Source of the DNA: Polyangia bacterium
Lineage (GTDB): Bacteria; Myxococcota_A; Polyangia; Nannocystales; Nannocystaceae
NCBI GenBank assembly: GCA_030430565.1
Contig: JAUIKS010000045.1
Span: 1-64,000, forward strand
DNA: 64,000 nucleotides
Reading direction: 5' to 3'
Positions 61,241-64,000 of the stretch are shown here, piece after piece. Below the pieces are notes generated by a model. That model was given only the letters and a program-made list of their open reading frames with translations. It did no database searches and was not told the DNA's origin. How positions within the stretch are numbered: position 1 is the first letter of the stretch; every line of letters starts with the position of its first letter. The position numbers and the translations under genes are program-made.

Positions 61241-62407
61241 TCAGGCGCGGCCGGCCAGCTCGACGACGCGGTCCATCATGTGCTCGACCTCCTCCTCGGT
61301 CGAGTAGAAGTGCGGGCCGAGCCGGAGGCCGCAGTTCGGGCGCCAGTCGTGGTTGTAGCGCTCGGCGATGAGCTGCTTCGAGGCCGCCTCGCTGCCCTCG
61401 AAGTCGACCGCGACGAAGCCGGTGCGGCGCTCGTGGTCGAGCGGCGAGTGGATCGTCAGGCCGGCCGCCTGCGCGCGGTCGATGATGCGCTGACAGAGCG
61501 CGAGGTTGTGCCGGCGGATCCGCTCGAGGCCGATCTCGTGGAGGTTCTTGTAGGCCTCGCGCGCGACGAAGTACGCGGGCATCGAGGGGGTGCCGCCGAG
61601 GAAGTGGTGGTTGCCCGCGGCGTACTCGATCGGCGCCGGCTTGAACGCGAAGGGCTGCTGGTGGCCCATCCAGCCGGTGATGCGCGGCTTGAGGCGCTCG
61701 CGCAGCGCGGGTTTCATCCACATGAAACACGTGCCAGGTCCGCCGCACAGCCACTTGTGACTGCCGCCGACGACGATATCCGCGCCCCAGGCGGCGACGT
61801 CGATCGGCACGGCGCCGGCGGTCTGGTAGACATCGACCATCACCAGCGCGCCGACCTCATGGGCGCGCTTCGTGATCGCGGTGATGTCCTGGAGCGCGCC
61901 GGAGACGTAGATCCCGTGGGACAGCGGCACGATCGCGGTGGTCTCGTCGATCGCCTCGAGCATGCGCTCCGTCGAGACGGTCATGCCGTCGTCCGAGGGC
62001 ACGAGCTCGAGCTTCGCGCCGAGCTGCTGGTAGCGCTCCCACACGTAGATGACGTTGGGGAACTGCAGGCTCTCGATCACGACCTTGTTGCGCGCGCCGG
62101 AGAAGTCGAGGCTGCTGGCGATCGAGGCCTGGAAGAAGGCGACGTTTTGGTTGAGCACCGTCTGCCCGTCGGGCGCCCCGAGGAACTGCGCGGCCGCGTC
62201 GGAGACCTCGTCCATGACCGCGAACCACTTGTCCCAGGCCTCGACGCCCTCGCTCGCCCACTGCGACGTGTACTCCTGCAGCGCGCGCGTCGCCTGCCGC
62301 GGCATCGCGCCCATGCTGTTGCTGTTCATGTACGTCGTGTCGGCGAGGATCGGGTAGTCCTCGCGGTAGCGCGCGAGCTCGTGGTCGACAGCGAAGGTCT
62401 GCGTCAT
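61241..62407 (-). CDS. Class V aminotransferase-type PLP enzyme
   Basis: A 388-residue PLP enzyme of the cysteine desulfurase/kynureninase fold. It has YMNSNSMGAMPRQ near the N-terminus, similar to the kynureninase start, then NQNVAFFQASIASSLDF, VPLSHGIYVSGALQDITAI and GGSHKWLCGGPGTCFMW, in which the Lys binds PLP. There is no catalytic Cys loop typical of IscS/SufS. The reaction is uncertain; kynureninase-like cleavage or a desulfurase-like role are both possible. The ATG at 62407 begins MTQTFAVDHELARYRE. Confidence 0.85.
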   Translation of the reverse strand: MTQTFAVDHELARYREDYPILADTTYMNSNSMGAMPRQATRALQEYTSQWASEGVEAWDKWFAVMDEVSDAAAQFLGAPDGQTVLNQNVAFFQASIASSLDFSGARNKVVIESLQFPNVIYVWERYQQLGAKLELVPSDDGMTVSTERMLEAIDETTAIVPLSHGIYVSGALQDITAITKRAHEVGALVMVDVYQTAGAVPIDVAAWGADIVVGGSHKWLCGGPGTCFMWMKPALRERLKPRITGWMGHQQPFAFKPAPIEYAAGNHHFLGGTPSMPAYFVAREAYKNLHEIGLERIRRHNLALCQRIIDRAQAAGLTIHSPLDHERRTGFVAVDFEGSEAASKQLIAERYNHDWRPNCGLRLGPHFYSTEEEVEHMMDRVVELAGRA

Positions 62408-62450
62408 GGGTTCATCCCCGACGACGCGCCCTCGCGGGCCGGTGCTCACC

Positions 62451-63479
62451 TCACCCGTGGGGCGCGCTCGTCTCCGACCAGGGTGTACCACGCTCGCGCG
62501 TGAGCGGGGGCGGCTCGGGGCGCGGCGTGTAGGGGTCGAAGGTCTGCTGGCTCACGCGCTGCGAATTGAGGCGCTGCAGCTCCCCGCGGCTGTAGCCGCG
62601 GCTCGAGTCGCGCGGCAGCTGGCGGCGGATAAACGACTCGATCGCGCGACGCGCCCGCTCGGCCGTGTGCTTGCGGGCCTCATCGATCACCGAGAGCGCC
62701 TCGCCGGGGACGTCCCCGGGCGTCAGCATAAACGTCTCGTCACAGTCGTCCCACAGCTGAAACAGCAGCTCGCGCCGCTGGTCGGCGTCCATGTCGTCGC
62801 GGGTCCAGACCGCGTAGAGGTCCTGGTCGAGCTCGGCGAAGCGCTGCGCCAGCAGCTCGAGGTTCCACTCGACCGCCAGCCGGATCCGCATCGGCAAGGT
62901 CTTCTTGAGCAGCTCGGCCTTGAGCCGCGCGCCAGGGTCCATGCCCGCGAGCCACATCGCCCACTCGGTCGGCCCCGTGGTCTCCATGACCGTGCCGATG
63001 CCGAAGCCCGGCGGCAGCGCGCAGCACTTCCCGTGGTCGTGACTGCGGCTGTCGGGGCGCTTCCAGCGATCGGCGAAGTCGACGGTGCCGTCGTTGTTGA
63101 AGCGCGCCGTGAAGTTGTGGCCCGGGTCGACGTAGAGGTAGGTGCCGTCGCTGCGGCGCTTGAGCTCGAGCGAGTCGGCCGTCGGCACCGGCAGCTCCGC
63201 CGGGCCGCTCGGCGCGACGGGCGTCAGGCTCGCGGCGCCGGACGGGCGCGCTCGACGGATCGGCGACTCCGGGCGGCGCGGACCCTCCGAGATGCCGACG
63301 CTTCGCGGCGGCGGCGACGCGCGCTCGGTGTCGTAGGTCTTGGCCTCGCCTGGGTCGGAGGGGAACGCGTGGGCGTCAGGCGCCCGCCCGCCGAGCACCG
63401 CCGCGACGATCGCGAGCCCGACGAGCCGAAGGGCTCGCCGTTCGAACGCGAGATCGCGCGCGCGGGGTCGGGGCGCCAC
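62451..63479 (-). CDS. Secreted protein of unknown function
   Basis: A 342-residue protein. The signal peptide is preceded by a basic stretch (MAPRPRARDLAFERRALR, then a hydrophobic core ending DAHA). A Pro/Ser-rich region (about 45-110) is followed by a short beta part (SDGTYLYVDPGHNFTARFNNDGTVDFADRW) and a helical C-terminal part with several Trp and two CC/C sites. I do not recognise the family. It is 43 bases upstream of the PLP enzyme gene on the same strand. Confidence 0.75.
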   Translation of the reverse strand: MAPRPRARDLAFERRALRLVGLAIVAAVLGGRAPDAHAFPSDPGEAKTYDTERASPPPRSVGISEGPRRPESPIRRARPSGAASLTPVAPSGPAELPVPTADSLELKRRSDGTYLYVDPGHNFTARFNNDGTVDFADRWKRPDSRSHDHGKCCALPPGFGIGTVMETTGPTEWAMWLAGMDPGARLKAELLKKTLPMRIRLAVEWNLELLAQRFAELDQDLYAVWTRDDMDADQRRELLFQLWDDCDETFMLTPGDVPGEALSVIDEARKHTAERARRAIESFIRRQLPRDSSRGYSRGELQRLNSQRVSQQTFDPYTPRPEPPPLTRERGTPWSETSAPHG

Positions 63480-63543
63480 GGCGTGAGTGTAGACCAGAAC
63501 GTCGGCCCTCGCCCGTACGCTGCAGCACAGGCGGCGGCGCGCC

Positions 63544-63933
63544 TCAGTCGGCGAGCAGCGCGGCGTAGGCGGCGGCGTCGAGCAGCGCGTCGAGCTCGGC
63601 GCGGTCGCTCACGCGGATCTTGATCATCCAGCCGCCGTCGTAGGTGTCCTCGTTGACCCGCTCGGGCGCGTCCTCGAGCGCCTCGTTGACCGCGACGACC
63701 TCGCCGCTGACCGGCGCGTAGAGCTCGGAGACCGCCTTGACGGACTCGACCTCGCCGAAGACCGCGCCTTTCTCGAGCGTGTCGCCGACCTCGGGGAACT
63801 CCACGCCGACGATATCGCCGAGCTGCTCGGCGGCGTGCTCGGTGATGCCGATGACGACCGTGTCGTCACCCTCGAGGCGGGCCCACTCGTGATCTTTGCT
63901 GTAGCGGAGGTTCTGCGGGAGGTTCTCGGACAT
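63544..63933 (-). CDS. gcvH: Glycine cleavage system H protein
   Basis: A 129-residue lipoyl carrier of the glycine cleavage complex. It has YSKDHEW at the N-terminus, GITEHAAEQLGDIVGVEFPEVG, and the lipoylation site ESVKAVSELYAPVSGEV with Lys66. The C-terminal GGWMIKIRVSD is typical. Length and motif order are those of GcvH. The other glycine cleavage genes are not in the window; the region upstream (to 64000) is cut at the edge, so gcvT may lie there. Confidence 0.95.
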   Translation of the reverse strand: MSENLPQNLRYSKDHEWARLEGDDTVVIGITEHAAEQLGDIVGVEFPEVGDTLEKGAVFGEVESVKAVSELYAPVSGEVVAVNEALEDAPERVNEDTYDGGWMIKIRVSDRAELDALLDAAAYAALLAD

Positions 63934-64000
63934 GGCTCTTGCGCCTGCTGCTGGGGGTTGTTGCGGGAGAGTGTGGAGTCGATGAAGTGCGCTCGGACAG

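Overview
The window is high-GC DNA with the marks of a myxobacterium, most likely of the Nannocystaceae type. These marks are Ser/Thr protein kinases fused to TPR tails, an ECF sigma factor beside a kinase, many lipoproteins with a Cys lipobox followed by Ser/Thr/Gly-rich linkers, a V4R-STAS (RsbR-like) protein, MopE-type metal-binding repeats, and long Gly-Asp linkers. This is inferred from gene content; no species is claimed. I saw no rRNA, tRNA, CRISPR array or transposase.

Layout. 1-11.5 kb is an accessory-looking block: an ECF sigma factor convergent with a kinase-TPR protein, a TPR protein, several secreted or lipoproteins and an unknown 313-residue protein. Three copies of a 34-nt ECF-type promoter motif lie in this block. 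The block seems to sit inside one kinase gene. The first 23 bases read as a kinase glycine loop, and the kinase at 11450-14122 begins exactly where that loop would continue. A 10-bp sequence is repeated at both edges.

14-25.5 kb holds a geranylgeranyl-reductase-like flavoprotein, a quinone-oxidoreductase-like MDR, and a probable four-gene minus-strand operon: Rieske-fused FMN glutamate-synthase-like enzyme, unknown protein, Rieske-fused ThDP enzyme, CPA1 antiporter. A C-type-lectin lipoprotein and a SagB-type double nitroreductase follow. 25.7-36.6 kb holds a DUF4838-like lipoprotein, two alpha/beta hydrolases, a TPR lipoprotein, an OmpR-family two-component pair followed by an EF-hand lipoprotein (all bracketed by a shared direct-repeat box), and a GIDE-like membrane protein. 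36.6-44.5 kb holds a pseudopilin-like lipoprotein, a membrane TPR protein, a TonB-type protein, thyX, a haloalkane-dehalogenase-like hydrolase and a large membrane protein.

44.5-52 kb is the most striking part. Two small genes encode peptides with a conserved leader and C-terminal HCS-(HGS)11-W or HCS-(HGS)13-W. They share the neighbourhood with two radical SAM enzymes that have the same cysteine layout; one is coupled by ATGA overlap to a small membrane protein. This looks like a ribosomally made, radical-SAM-modified peptide system, related in concept to the known His-Xaa-Ser system but without recognisable HxsD. A thioesterase and an ornithine aminotransferase lie between them.

52-64 kb holds a tandem pair of Gly-Asp/Cys-repeat lipoproteins with the same palindrome upstream, the V4R-STAS protein, a long TPR protein, more lipoproteins, a class V aminotransferase and gcvH. 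A 17-bp palindromic core (ATGTCT-N4-AGACATG type) recurs in at least four intergenic spaces.
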